This document shows positions 25,054 through 33,457 of a stretch of 64,000 nt of DNA, piece after piece. The translations under genes and the position numbers were made by a program. Within the stretch, counting starts at the first letter, position 1; each line of letters starts with the position of its first letter. Origin of the DNA: Flavobacterium flevense (GTDB taxonomy: Bacteria; Bacteroidota; Bacteroidia; Flavobacteriales; Flavobacteriaceae); NCBI RefSeq assembly GCF_900142775.1, contig NZ_FRCC01000001.1, positions 124,001-188,000 of the forward strand, given 5' to 3'. Under the pieces are notes generated by a model. The model searched no databases, had not been told where the DNA came from, and was given only the letters and a program-made list of their open reading frames with translations.

Positions 25054-26097
25054 GTGAAGACACATAAAAAATACCTGGCACGCTGCATTGAACTGGCTAA
25101 AAACGGCTTAGGAACAACCTATCCTAACCCGATGGTAGGAAGTGTAATTGTTTATAAAGACCAAATTATTGGCGAAGGCTGGCATCAAAAAGCCGGCGAA
25201 CCGCACGCCGAAGTGAATGCTGTCAATTCGGTTAAGGACAAATCATTATTGCAAAAAGCAACTATTTATGTAAGCCTGGAACCTTGTAGTCATTTTGGAA
25301 AAACACCGCCTTGTTGCGATTTAATCATTCGAAATAAAATTCCAAATGTAGTCATAGGAACCGTGGACCCTAATGAAAAAGTAGCCGGAAACGGAATCAA
25401 AAAACTTCTCGAAGCAGGAATTAACGTTACGGTAGGCGTTCTCGAAAACGAATGCAATGCACTCAACAAACGTTTTTTTACTTTTCACCAACAAAAGAGA
25501 CCTTATATTATCCTGAAATGGGCCGAAAGCCAGGACGGATTTATTGCTCCAATGAAAAGAAAGGAGCAAAAACCGGTTTGGATTACCAATCCCTATTCGA
25601 GACAATTAGTTCATAAATGGCGTAGTGAAGAACAGGCCATTTTAGTGGGCACACAAACAGCCATAGACGATAATCCAAAACTAGATGTAAGAGACTGGTC
25701 AGGAAATAATCCGGTAAGAATCGTATTAGACAAAGACAATCGAATTCCAACTGACCGTTTTTTACTGGACAATCAAATCAAAACCATTGTTTTTTGTCAG
25801 GCTGATACCAATACAAACCGGGAAAACCTTATCTTTGAAGTAATTGATTTTAAGCAAAATACTGCCCGGAAAATCGTAAAAGTTTTATTTCAGCACCAAA
25901 TCCAATCGGTAATCATAGAAGGCGGACGTCAAACTTTGCAAACATTCATTGACGAAAACCTTTGGGACGAAGCACGTATTTTTAAAGGAAAAACAATCTT
26001 TAAAAACGGAACCAAAGCACCTTATTTACAAACCAACACAAACCAAAAACAGTTCATTTTAGAAGATGAACTCATAATTTTTACCAATCATGATTAA
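25054..26097 (+). CDS. ribD: Bifunctional riboflavin biosynthesis deaminase/reductase RibD
   Basis: Cytoplasmic enzyme of 347 residues for the second and third steps of riboflavin synthesis: deamination of diaminohydroxyphosphoribosylaminopyrimidine, then NADPH reduction of the ribosyl group. The N-terminal zinc deaminase has HAE (51-53) and PCSHFGKTPPC with zinc ligands His51, Cys78 and Cys87. The C-terminal reductase (about 150-347) has KWAESQDGFIA and IEGGRQTLQTFI, the substrate-binding GG motif. The start is GTG at 25054, placed just after the promoter element. A HAD phosphatase gene overlaps its last 8 bp. Confidence 0.95.
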   Translation: MKTHKKYLARCIELAKNGLGTTYPNPMVGSVIVYKDQIIGEGWHQKAGEPHAEVNAVNSVKDKSLLQKATIYVSLEPCSHFGKTPPCCDLIIRNKIPNVVIGTVDPNEKVAGNGIKKLLEAGINVTVGVLENECNALNKRFFTFHQQKRPYIILKWAESQDGFIAPMKRKEQKPVWITNPYSRQLVHKWRSEEQAILVGTQTAIDDNPKLDVRDWSGNNPVRIVLDKDNRIPTDRFLLDNQIKTIVFCQADTNTNRENLIFEVIDFKQNTARKIVKVLFQHQIQSVIIEGGRQTLQTFIDENLWDEARIFKGKTIFKNGTKAPYLQTNTNQKQFILEDELIIFTNHD

Positions 26098-26692
26098 TAC
26101 TATTATTTTTGATTTTGGAGATATCTTCATCAATTTAGATAAAAAAGCTACTCTTGACGGACTTAAAAATTTAGGTTTAAAAGAATGGAATGATGATTTA
26201 GATCAATTGAATTTTCAATTTGAAAAAGGCAAAATCACTAAAGACGAATTCTTGTCCGGATTTCAAAAACACATGCCTAATGCCGGTATTGATGAAATCT
26301 TAAAAGCCTGGAATGCCGTTTTACTCGACTTCCCTTTATACCGTCTGGAATTTTTACAAATACTTTCTCAAAAATACCGTTTATTCCTTTTAAGCAATAC
26401 CGATTCTATTCATATTGAAACTTTCGAACAAACTGTAGGTCCTTCATTTTATGGTGATTTTTATAAATGTTTTGAAAAAGTCTATTTTTCATTTGAAATA
26501 GGAATGCGCAAACCCGATTCAGAAATTTATCTTACCCTTTTAAACAAACACGAACTGCAGGCAAAACGCACTTTATTTATTGACGATAAAAAAGAAAATA
26601 CGGATGCAGCCGCAGCCTTAGGGATTCATGTGTGGAATCTTCAGGTAGGAAAAGAAGATGTAATCGATTTATTCGAAAAGGAAATACTTTAA
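26090..26692 (+). CDS. HAD-IA family phosphatase overlapping ribD
   Basis: Cytoplasmic HAD-superfamily phosphatase of 200 residues. Motif I is FDFGDIF (residues about 7-13, where the second Asp is replaced by Gly followed by Asp, as in the YihX-type FDFGGV/DI class), motif II is LLSNTDS (about 102-108), motif III is the Lys in GMRKPDSEIY (about 139-148), and motif IV is TLFIDDKKEN (about 161-170). Its ATG lies inside the last codons of ribD (8-bp overlap), so the two are translationally coupled. HAD enzymes supply the phosphatase step between RibD and RibE in several bacteria, which makes that role a reasonable inference here. A hairpin repeat follows. Confidence 0.88.
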   Translation: MINTIIFDFGDIFINLDKKATLDGLKNLGLKEWNDDLDQLNFQFEKGKITKDEFLSGFQKHMPNAGIDEILKAWNAVLLDFPLYRLEFLQILSQKYRLFLLSNTDSIHIETFEQTVGPSFYGDFYKCFEKVYFSFEIGMRKPDSEIYLTLLNKHELQAKRTLFIDDKKENTDAAAALGIHVWNLQVGKEDVIDLFEKEIL

Positions 26693-26710
26693 ACAATTTC
26701 AATAACAAAA

Positions 26711-26776
26711 TTCAATAGCAATGGCAATTCTACTTGAATTTGAATTTGACATTGAATTTTGCCATTGCCATTGAAC
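26711..26776. repeat. Inverted repeat with CAATGGCAA / TTGCCATTG arms
   Basis: The arms AATTCAATAGCAATGGCAA and TTGCCATTGCCATTGAA flank a run of TTGAATTTGAATTTGACATTGAA. It fills the 85-bp gap between two plus-strand genes, and a fragment of the same motif (TTGCCATTGAA) is found at 33450-33460. Confidence 0.6.
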
Positions 26777-26777
26777 A

Positions 26778-27383
26778 ATGAAAGACACCTACCAGACTAT
26801 TGCATCTCCATCAGAAGAAATCCTGTTTAAAGAAAAAGGAAGTAAATTCTTTGGCTATGCGTATCCCATAATTTCTGAAGAAGAAGTCAAACCCATACTG
26901 GAAGTTTTAAGAAAAAAGCATCCTACCGCTTGTCATTATTGTTATGCTTATCAAATTGGCACCGAAAAAATAAATTACAGAGCCAATGATGACGGCGAAC
27001 CCAGTAATAGTGCAGGAATGCCTATTTATGGACAAATCCAGTCCTTTTCTGTCACCAATATACTTATTGTAATTGTTCGGATTTTTGGTGGTACTAAATT
27101 AGGTGTGGGCGGATTAATTACAGCCTATAAAACCGCAGCTCAACTTACGCTTGAAAACTGTTTGATAATCGAAAAAACCATTGATATTCATTATTTAATT
27201 TCTTTTGACTACAAAAACATGAATAAAGTAATGCGGGTCATCAAGGAAAAAAATCTGGAAATTGTAAATCAAAAAATGGAAATGAGCTGCGAAATCGAAA
27301 TCAAAACCCGAAAAAAAAATGCCGGACAAGTAGCCGACATTTTTAATTCACTATTTGAAATTGAGATAAAAACAAAAGAATAA
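26778..27383 (+). CDS. YigZ/IMPACT family protein (UPF0029)
   Basis: Cytoplasmic protein of 201 residues made of the N-terminal UPF0029/IMPACT domain and a C-terminal ferredoxin-like DUF1949 domain. Family signatures are FKEKGSKFFGYA (about 17-28), ACHYCYAYQIG (about 52-62), RANDDGEPSNSAGMPI (about 71-86) and IVRIFGGTKLGVGGLITAYK (about 101-120). The family is universal and linked to translation control in eukaryotes, but its biochemical role in bacteria is not settled. It follows the HAD gene on the same strand across an 85-bp gap holding a hairpin repeat. Complete and typical in length. Confidence 0.9.
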   Translation: MKDTYQTIASPSEEILFKEKGSKFFGYAYPIISEEEVKPILEVLRKKHPTACHYCYAYQIGTEKINYRANDDGEPSNSAGMPIYGQIQSFSVTNILIVIVRIFGGTKLGVGGLITAYKTAAQLTLENCLIIEKTIDIHYLISFDYKNMNKVMRVIKEKNLEIVNQKMEMSCEIEIKTRKKNAGQVADIFNSLFEIEIKTKE

Positions 27384-27503
27384 ACTGAAATTTTGGATCA
27401 AAATCTGCTAAAAAACTAACATTCAAAATTCCGATATTCACAAATTTTTAATAAAAAATCCATCTTAAAAGTAGAGAAAAGCAAATATAAAATCCATACA
27501 TTT

Positions 27504-27905
27504 TTATATTCCTAAAAGTTTCTCTTTAATGTACTCCGGAGCAGCCATCGGGCGACCTGTTTTCATGTTCACAAATACCAATATTGAGTTCCCAATTGTT
27601 AATAACTCATTTTGTTCATTGTAGATCTCATAATCAAATTCAATCTTTACTGAAGTCAGACTTTTAAAAATAGTTTTTACCCGTAATAAATCATCATAAC
27701 GTGCTGGCTTTTTGTAATTCATATGTAAAGAAACTACCGGAAGCATCACTCCGTTTTCTTCCATTGATTTATAAGAAACCCCAATGTTTCTAAGCCATTC
27801 CACACGTCCCATCTCAAAATACTGTGCATAATTACCGTGATAAACTACTCCCATTTGATCAGTTTCTGAATAGCGTACACGCACATTAAACTCGTATGTT
27901 TTCAT
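27504..27905 (-). CDS. Acyl-CoA thioesterase, YbgC/FadM-like hotdog fold
   Basis: Cytoplasmic hotdog-fold thioesterase of 133 residues. The active-site stretch RYSETDQMGVVYHGNYAQYFE (about 9-29) contains the catalytic Asp16 and the conserved Tyr/His/Asn of the 4-hydroxybenzoyl-CoA thioesterase family, followed by an acidic residue in the long helix. The family hydrolyses short- or long-chain acyl-CoA; the substrate is not predictable. It converges with the YigZ gene and is divergent from dnaA across a 199-bp spacer. The 120-bp gap at its 3' side contains no clear terminator. Confidence 0.9.
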   Translation of the reverse strand: MKTYEFNVRVRYSETDQMGVVYHGNYAQYFEMGRVEWLRNIGVSYKSMEENGVMLPVVSLHMNYKKPARYDDLLRVKTIFKSLTSVKIEFDYEIYNEQNELLTIGNSILVFVNMKTGRPMAAPEYIKEKLLGI

Positions 27906-27980
27906 TTCTAAATTGTATTATTTTATCTGTTATTTTAAAATCTGCTTTTACTTACTTACAATAATATTTCTTCAAAATCA

Positions 27981-28037
27981 ACCCCGATAAATTTTTTTTT
28001 AACGAAAATTGTTCACATATTTGTTACCCCGATAAAT
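27981..28037. repeat. Two direct 12-bp repeats ACCCCGATAAAT upstream of dnaA
   Basis: Exact copies at 27981-27992 and 28026-28037, 45 bp apart centre to centre, in the 199-bp spacer between the thioesterase gene and dnaA. They could be a pair of operator or protein-binding sites. A single TTGTTCACA (near 28010) is a poor match to the DnaA box, so I do not call an origin. Confidence 0.6.
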
Positions 28038-28104
28038 AACATCTTTTTTAGATATTATTTACTTCAAACAACCGAATACAAAATATAATAATTTAACAGA
28101 ATTT

Positions 28105-29532
28105 ATGAACAAAACTGCTCAATCAGTATGGGATAACTGTTTGTCTTTTATAAAAGACAATATTCAAGACCAGGCATACAAAACTTGGTTTGAACCAATC
28201 AAGTCAGTTGAACTTACCGATAATGCATTATACATTCAGGTTCCTAGTAAATTTTTCTACGAATGGTTAGAAGAGCACTATGTTAAATTATTAAAAGTTG
28301 CTTTAACTAAAGAACTTGGAAAAAACGCAAAGTTACTTTATAAAATTAAAATGGAGAACACTTACGGCAACAAACAGCCGTTTACGGAACAATTGCCAAG
28401 TGCTAACCGTTCTCCAATGAAACCGCAAAATGTAGATGCTCCTCTAAAGAATCTTGATCCTGAATTAAAAAATCCTTTTGTAATTCCGGGTATCAGAAAT
28501 TTAAAAATCGAATCGCAACTGAATGCTAATTACAGTTTTGACAATTTTCTGGAAGGAGATTCTAACCGATTAGCTCGTTCAGCAGGTATGGCTGTAGCCA
28601 ATAAACCAGGTGGAACTTCCTTTAATCCATTGTTGATTTTTGGAGGTGTGGGATTAGGAAAAACCCATTTAGCACATGCAATTGGAGTTGAAATTAAAGA
28701 TAAATACCCTGAAAAAACCGTCTTATATATTTCTGCCGAAATTTTCACACAACAATATATCGACTCGGTAAAGAAAAATAACCGAAATGATTTTATTCAT
28801 TTCTACCAATTAATTGACGTATTAATCATTGACGATGTTCAATTTTTATCCGGAAAATCAGGTACGCAAGACGTATTTTTCCATATTTTCAATTATTTGC
28901 ACCAAAACGGAAAACAGGTAATCCTGACTTCTGACAAAGCACCTGTTGACATGCAGGATATTGAACAACGCTTACTATCTCGTTTTAAATGGGGATTATC
29001 AGCCGAGTTACACCAACCGGATTATGAAACCCGAATTTCGATTCTGAAAAACATTTTATACCGCGACGGTGTAGAAATGCCGGACGAAATTATTGAATAT
29101 GTAGCCCGCAACATTAAATCGAATGTTAGGGAACTGGAAGGCGCCATTATTTCATTGATTGCACAATCTTCTTTCAACAAAAAAGAAGTAACTATCGAAC
29201 TGGCGAAGAGCGTGGTGGAGAAATTTGTTAAAAATGTAAAACGCGAAATCTCTATTGATTACATTCAGAAAATTGTTTCTGATTATTTCCAGTTGGACGT
29301 AGAAACCCTGCAATCCAAAACGAGGAAAAGGCACGTAGTTCAGGCGAGGCAGCTAGCCATGTTTTTTGCTAAGAAGTTTACTAAGTCCTCTTTAGCTAAC
29401 ATTGGCTCCCAAATAGGTGATCGCGACCACGCAACAGTACTACATGCTTGTAAAACAGTTGACAATCTGGTAGCAACTGACAAACAATTTAAAAAGTTTG
29501 TTGAAGACATTCACAAAAAACTAACGCTATAA
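28105..29532 (+). CDS. dnaA: Chromosomal replication initiator protein DnaA
   Basis: Cytoplasmic AAA+ initiator of 475 residues that melts the origin and loads the helicase. Domain I (1-90) is the helicase/DiaA-interaction domain, domain II is a short linker (about 90-130). Domain III has Walker A GGVGLGKTH (about 178-186), Walker B LIIDDVQFL (about 240-248) and the arginine-finger box LLSRFKWGL. Domain IV carries the DNA-binding signature with DHATVLHACKTV (about 443-454). It is complete. A tyrosine phosphatase gene begins 7 bp after the stop, so dnaA heads an operon. Two 12-bp repeats lie upstream. Confidence 0.97.
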   Translation: MNKTAQSVWDNCLSFIKDNIQDQAYKTWFEPIKSVELTDNALYIQVPSKFFYEWLEEHYVKLLKVALTKELGKNAKLLYKIKMENTYGNKQPFTEQLPSANRSPMKPQNVDAPLKNLDPELKNPFVIPGIRNLKIESQLNANYSFDNFLEGDSNRLARSAGMAVANKPGGTSFNPLLIFGGVGLGKTHLAHAIGVEIKDKYPEKTVLYISAEIFTQQYIDSVKKNNRNDFIHFYQLIDVLIIDDVQFLSGKSGTQDVFFHIFNYLHQNGKQVILTSDKAPVDMQDIEQRLLSRFKWGLSAELHQPDYETRISILKNILYRDGVEMPDEIIEYVARNIKSNVRELEGAIISLIAQSSFNKKEVTIELAKSVVEKFVKNVKREISIDYIQKIVSDYFQLDVETLQSKTRKRHVVQARQLAMFFAKKFTKSSLANIGSQIGDRDHATVLHACKTVDNLVATDKQFKKFVEDIHKKLTL

Positions 29533-29539
29533 AAGCCTT

Positions 29540-30007
29540 ATGTCTGTAAAGATTTTAATGGTATGTTTGGGCAATATCTGTCGGTCTCCTTTAGCCGAAG
29601 GAATTTTAGCCTCTAAACTACCTAAAGATAAATTTACTATTGATTCTGCCGGAACAGGTTCCTGGCATGTTGGACATCAGCCGGACACCCGTTCTATTGC
29701 TGTTGCAAAAAAATACCAACTTGATATTTCAAAACAAAAAGGAAGGCAGTTTAAAGTGACTGACTTTGATACTTTTGATTACATCTATGTGATGGATAAT
29801 TCCAATTATCGGGATGTGATTCATTTGGCCAAAAACGAAAGCCACAAAGCAAAAGTCAAAATAATTCTTAACGAATTATATCCTGACGAAAATGTAGATG
29901 TCCCCGACCCTTATTACGGAATCGAAAATGGATTTGAAACGGTATACCAAATGCTGGACGAAGCCTGCGAAAATATCGCAACAAAACTAAAAGCAAAACA
30001 TACTTAA
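29540..30007 (+). CDS. Low-molecular-weight protein tyrosine phosphatase
   Basis: Cytoplasmic phosphatase of 155 residues. The P-loop CLGNICRS (Cys9 nucleophile, Arg15; pattern C-x5-R-S) starts the protein, and the general-acid motif DPYYG lies near residues 120-124, both complete. Such enzymes dephosphorylate phosphotyrosine or small phosphorylated compounds; in bacteria they often control capsule or exopolysaccharide kinases, but no kinase is nearby. It follows dnaA by 7 bp and precedes an RsmI-like methyltransferase by 31 bp, so the three are probably cotranscribed. Confidence 0.92.
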   Translation: MSVKILMVCLGNICRSPLAEGILASKLPKDKFTIDSAGTGSWHVGHQPDTRSIAVAKKYQLDISKQKGRQFKVTDFDTFDYIYVMDNSNYRDVIHLAKNESHKAKVKIILNELYPDENVDVPDPYYGIENGFETVYQMLDEACENIATKLKAKHT

Positions 30008-30038
30008 TCCGTTTTAATACTTTCAAAAAAACAACATA

Positions 30039-30761
30039 ATGAAATCAAACGCTCTTTTAGGAAAACTCTATTTAATCCCGACCACAATGGGAGAATGTGA
30101 CCCGATGGATGTTTTACCACAAACTGTAAAAAGAACGATTGATTTTATTGACTATTATATCGTTGAAAACGAAAAAACCGCCCGAAAATCAATCAAAGGA
30201 GTCAATCCTGAAAAAAAACAATCTGATTTAGTACTTTTTGCATTAAACAAACATACGGAAGCCAAAGAACATTTGGATTTTATCAAACCTTTGTTAGAAG
30301 GAAAAAACATGGGTTTAATGAGCGAAGCCGGTTGTCCCGGAGTTGCTGATCCCGGCGCTGTAATTGTTAAATTAGCACATGACCGAGGCATTCAGGTGAT
30401 TCCATTAGTGGGTCCGTCTTCTATTTTATTAGCGATGATGGCATCTGGAATGAATGGTCAAAGTTTTACTTTTCATGGTTATTTACCAATAGAAAAAGAC
30501 GAGAAAAGAGCGAGTTTCAAAAGCTTAGAAAGAACTTCTTTCGAAAAAAATCAATCTCAAATTTTCATCGAAACTCCCTATCGCAACAATAAATTACTGG
30601 AAGATTTAATCCAGACCTTACATCCTGAAACGCATTTGTGTATCGCCACAGATATTACTTTACCTACGGAATATATTAAGACAAAGAAAATTTCGGTCTG
30701 GAAAAAAGAAACGATTGATTTACATAAACGTCCTACTATTTTTATTATTCATAAAATGTAG
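30039..30761 (+). CDS. SAM-dependent methyltransferase of the RsmI/tetrapyrrole-methylase family
   Basis: Cytoplasmic methyltransferase of 240 residues with the tetrapyrrole-methylase fold. The GKLYLIPTTMGE opening (about 8-19), the GLMSEAGCPGVADPGA segment (about 91-106) and the VIPLVGPSSILLAMMASGMNGQSFTFHGYLP core (about 116-146) follow the order found in RsmI, the 16S rRNA C1402 2'-O-methyltransferase. RsmI itself opens with LYIVATPIGN, and this protein has LYLIPTTMGE instead, so it is a divergent paralogue rather than RsmI itself; the target is uncertain. It is last in the dnaA operon and is followed by a palindromic repeat. Confidence 0.82.
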   Translation: MKSNALLGKLYLIPTTMGECDPMDVLPQTVKRTIDFIDYYIVENEKTARKSIKGVNPEKKQSDLVLFALNKHTEAKEHLDFIKPLLEGKNMGLMSEAGCPGVADPGAVIVKLAHDRGIQVIPLVGPSSILLAMMASGMNGQSFTFHGYLPIEKDEKRASFKSLERTSFEKNQSQIFIETPYRNNKLLEDLIQTLHPETHLCIATDITLPTEYIKTKKISVWKKETIDLHKRPTIFIIHKM

Positions 30762-30762
30762 T

Positions 30763-30936
30763 TTTTTTTAAACATATAAGTCATAGAAGTATTTTAGAAG
30801 TAATTAAAAAAAGAACATATTAAGCAAGTTTTTATAATCTAACTTGACTTATATAATCTATTCCCAACCTCCTTTTAAGTCAACAAGCTAAATAGCTTAA
30901 GTCAAAAAACTTATATGACTTATATGGTTTAAAAAA
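30763..30936. repeat. Large imperfect inverted repeat (CATATAAGTCATA arms)
   Basis: Left arm 30763-30790 (core CATATAAGTCATAGAAGT) and right arm 30909-30936 (core ACTTATATGACTTATATGG) are inverted copies with a few differences, enclosing about 120 bp with a further ACAAGCTAAATAGCTTAAGTC palindrome region. Non-coding. It resembles a short MITE-like element. Confidence 0.6.
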
Positions 30937-31009
30937 CCAATATTATTTCATTCCTTCTTTTCCCAAACTCAAGCCATTTCCTTACTTTTAGCCTTTTAAA
31001 AAGTAAACA

Positions 31010-32137
31010 ATGTCGAAACTTCCCAATATCACTACCAGTATTTTTACAGTCATGTCAAAAATGGCTATCGAATACAATGCTATTAATTTATCCCAAGGAT
31101 TTCCAAATTTCCCTGTGGATGAAAAGCTAACAGCGATTGTAGCAAAATTGGCAAACGAAGACATTCATCAATATACTCCGATGGCGGGCTTTCCTCCGCT
31201 ATTATCTAAAATCGCGACACTTGTTAAAGATTCGTACCAAAGAAATATTCTCCCGGAAACTGAAATTCTGGTTACCACCGGAGCAACCCAAGGTATTTTT
31301 ACGAGCATTCAGGCATTGGTAGAAAATAATGACGAAGTTTTAATTTTAGATCCCAGTTATGATTGTTATGAAGCGCCTGTTTTATTGTGCAATGCAAAAC
31401 CGGTTCGTGTTTCTTTAAATGAGGATTATACTCCCAATTGGGAAACCATCGAATCCGCTTGCTCAGAGAAAACTAAGATGATTATCATCAATAATCCACA
31501 CAATCCAACAGGAAAAATTTTGACAGAAACCGATTTTGAAGCCTTGGAAAAGCTGTTGGAAAAATTCCCTCGCATCATTTTACTTTCTGACGAAGTCTAC
31601 GAATACATTACTTTTGAACAAAAACACATTTCGATACATACCCGTAAATCACTTCGTAATCGTGCTGTAGTAGTTTCTTCTTTTGGAAAAACCTTTCACA
31701 TTACAGGTTGGAAAATCGGCTATGTAGTTGCTCCCGAACATTTGATGAGAGAAATCAAAAAAGTACATCAATTTCTGGTTTTTAGTGTCAACAGTCTTTC
31801 TCAGGCTGCCATTAGCGAATATTTAGATATTGTTTCTGTTGTAGAAATCGGCGGTTTCTACCAACAAAAAAGAGATTATTTCAGACAATTATTATCCAAA
31901 AGCCGCTTCAAACTGTTACCCTGCGAAGGAACTTATTTCCAGGTAGTTTCATACGAAGACATTTCGAATGAAAACGATGTTGATTTTTGCAAACACTTAA
32001 TCACCGAACACGGTGTCGCAGCCATTCCTATTTCTAATTTCTACGAAAATGGCAAAGATTTGCATTTAATTCGGTTTTGTTTTGCCAAAGACAATCCCAC
32101 ATTAGAAGAAGCGGCAAGAAGACTTTGTGCTATTTAG
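31010..32137 (+). CDS. Methionine aminotransferase (YbdL-like, PLP-dependent class I)
   Basis: Cytoplasmic PLP enzyme of 375 residues. The N-terminal ITTSIFTVMSKMAIEYNAIN-like sequence and NLSQGFPNF (about 25-33), the PLP-contact NNPHNPTG (about 161-168), the SDEVYEY segment and the Schiff-base Lys in SSFGKTFHITGWKIGY (about 222-237, Lys226) match E. coli YbdL closely and over its whole length. YbdL transaminates methionine to its 2-keto acid, part of methionine recycling, and also accepts His and Phe. Related kynurenine/glutamine transaminases are the main alternative. It stands alone, with a spacer of repeats on each side. Confidence 0.88.
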   Translation: MSKLPNITTSIFTVMSKMAIEYNAINLSQGFPNFPVDEKLTAIVAKLANEDIHQYTPMAGFPPLLSKIATLVKDSYQRNILPETEILVTTGATQGIFTSIQALVENNDEVLILDPSYDCYEAPVLLCNAKPVRVSLNEDYTPNWETIESACSEKTKMIIINNPHNPTGKILTETDFEALEKLLEKFPRIILLSDEVYEYITFEQKHISIHTRKSLRNRAVVVSSFGKTFHITGWKIGYVVAPEHLMREIKKVHQFLVFSVNSLSQAAISEYLDIVSVVEIGGFYQQKRDYFRQLLSKSRFKLLPCEGTYFQVVSYEDISNENDVDFCKHLITEHGVAAIPISNFYENGKDLHLIRFCFAKDNPTLEEAARRLCAI

Positions 32138-32140
32138 AGC

Positions 32141-32182
32141 TTTCTTTTTTGCTTGATCAAAAAAGAAACAAAAAAATCAAGT
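32141..32182. repeat. Hairpin and palindromic repeat after the aminotransferase
   Basis: TTTCTTTTTT (32141-32150) and AAAAAAGAAA (32159-32168) form a 10-bp A/T stem, and CTTGAT/ATCAAG bracket it. It may double as a terminator. The following sequence (AAGAACTCGCTGCGCTCAAA near 32227) is another motif of the kind I associate with flavobacterial spacers. Confidence 0.5.
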
Positions 32183-32388
32183 CTTGCGCTTCCTCGTCGG
32201 TCAAATTAGTTTTCGAATACTAAAAGAAAAGAACTCGCTGCGCTCAAACAACTTTTCTTTTTACGTATTCTTCAAACATTTGACACTCGACTGCGAAAGC
32301 TAAGAACATCAAAATACTTAAAATTATAATCAAAAACCAAATACAACAAATCTCTGATTTCGTATATTTACAATAAAACCGAATCAAA

Positions 32389-33270
32389 ATGAACTTTAGC
32401 CAAAAAATGTTACGAGACGACGCCCTAAAAGGAAAAGTAATTGTTGTTACTGGTGGCGGTAGCGGACTTGGAAAATCGATGACCAAATATTTCCTGGAAC
32501 TGGGTGCCAAAGTTGCCATCACTTCTCGTGATTTAGACAAACTCACAAAAACAGCTATCGAACTGGAATCCGAAACTGCTGGGATTTGTTTGCCTCTACA
32601 ATGCGATGTCCGCAATTATGAAGAAGTCGAAAACATGTTACAACAAGTTATAAAGACTTTTGACAAAGTAGACATTTTACTCAACAACGCAGCCGGCAAC
32701 TTCATCTCTCCTACCGAACGTTTATCGGCTAACGCCTTTGACACCATTATTGATATTGTTCTAAAAGGTACTAAAAACTGCACTCTGGCTTTTGGAAAAT
32801 ACTGGATTGACAGCAAGCAAACTTCAGCTACCGTTTTAAATATTGTGACCACTTATGCCTGGACAGGTTCTGCTTATGTTGTTCCCAGCGCCACTGCTAA
32901 GGCTGGTGTTCTTGCCATGACCCGAAGTCTGGCCGTAGAATGGGCTAAATATGGTATTCGTACCAATGCCATTGCACCGGGTCCATTTCCTACCAAAGGC
33001 GCCTGGGATCGATTACTTCCCGGAGATCTTGCCGAAAAATTTGACATGTCTAAAAAAGTTCCTCTCAAACGTGTAGGCGACCATCAGGAGTTGGCTAATT
33101 TAGCCGCTTATCTGGTTTCTGATTTTTCTGCCTATATAAATGGCGAAGTCGTGGTTATTGATGGTGGCGAATGGCTTAAAGGTGCCGGACAATTCAACAT
33201 TCTGGAAGCCATTCCCGAAGAACTTTGGGATCAACTCGAAATGATGATTAAAGCGAAGAAGAATAAATAA
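32389..33270 (+). CDS. SDR oxidoreductase, 2,4-dienoyl-CoA reductase-like
   Basis: Cytoplasmic SDR of 293 residues. The cofactor loop is VTGGGSGLGKSM (about 20-31), the structural motif NNAAGNFISPTERLS (about 100-114) matches the DECR subfamily, where the Ser and Asn take over catalysis and the usual Tyr-x3-Lys triad is replaced. The rest (ATAKAGVLAMTRSLAVEWAKYGIRTNAIAPGP) is conserved. The enzyme is predicted to reduce 2,4-dienoyl-CoA intermediates in beta-oxidation of polyunsaturated fatty acids using NADPH. It is not next to other fad genes. The substrate rests on subfamily resemblance. Confidence 0.85.
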   Translation: MNFSQKMLRDDALKGKVIVVTGGGSGLGKSMTKYFLELGAKVAITSRDLDKLTKTAIELESETAGICLPLQCDVRNYEEVENMLQQVIKTFDKVDILLNNAAGNFISPTERLSANAFDTIIDIVLKGTKNCTLAFGKYWIDSKQTSATVLNIVTTYAWTGSAYVVPSATAKAGVLAMTRSLAVEWAKYGIRTNAIAPGPFPTKGAWDRLLPGDLAEKFDMSKKVPLKRVGDHQELANLAAYLVSDFSAYINGEVVVIDGGEWLKGAGQFNILEAIPEELWDQLEMMIKAKKNK

Positions 33271-33349
33271 ACTTACATTATTTTTTAGGGCGTTACCCCA
33301 CTTACACGCCACAGCACTCCCGGAACTTCTGGATAGCGGGGTCAGGCTG

Positions 33350-33398
33350 TACGCTATATCTTTTATTCCGCTACGCTACATAAAAGGATACCGCTTCC
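33350..33398 (-). repeat. Structured intergenic repeat, copy B (reverse orientation)
   Basis: Read on the minus strand it is AAGCGGTATCCTTTTATG, a short hairpin tip, then AATAAAAGATATAGCG, the same conserved core and flanks as copy A at 2700-2752 but with a different tip (GTAGCGTAGCGG region). Both strands of the core pair: ATCCTTTTAT with ATAAAAGAT. Confidence 0.75.
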
Positions 33399-33457
33399 AT
33401 CCTTAACGCGAGCACAACAACATTTTGATTTGAAATTGATTTTTTGAAATTGCCATT

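Noticed and set aside
27906..28104. Possible replication origin next to dnaA
   Set aside because: Only one weak DnaA-box-like sequence is seen and there is no cluster or 13-mer-like AT array. Presence of dnaA alone does not show an origin here.
32244..32615. A 123-codon minus-strand frame over the dienoyl-CoA-reductase-like gene start
   Set aside because: It is antisense to a well-supported SDR gene and shows no family features.
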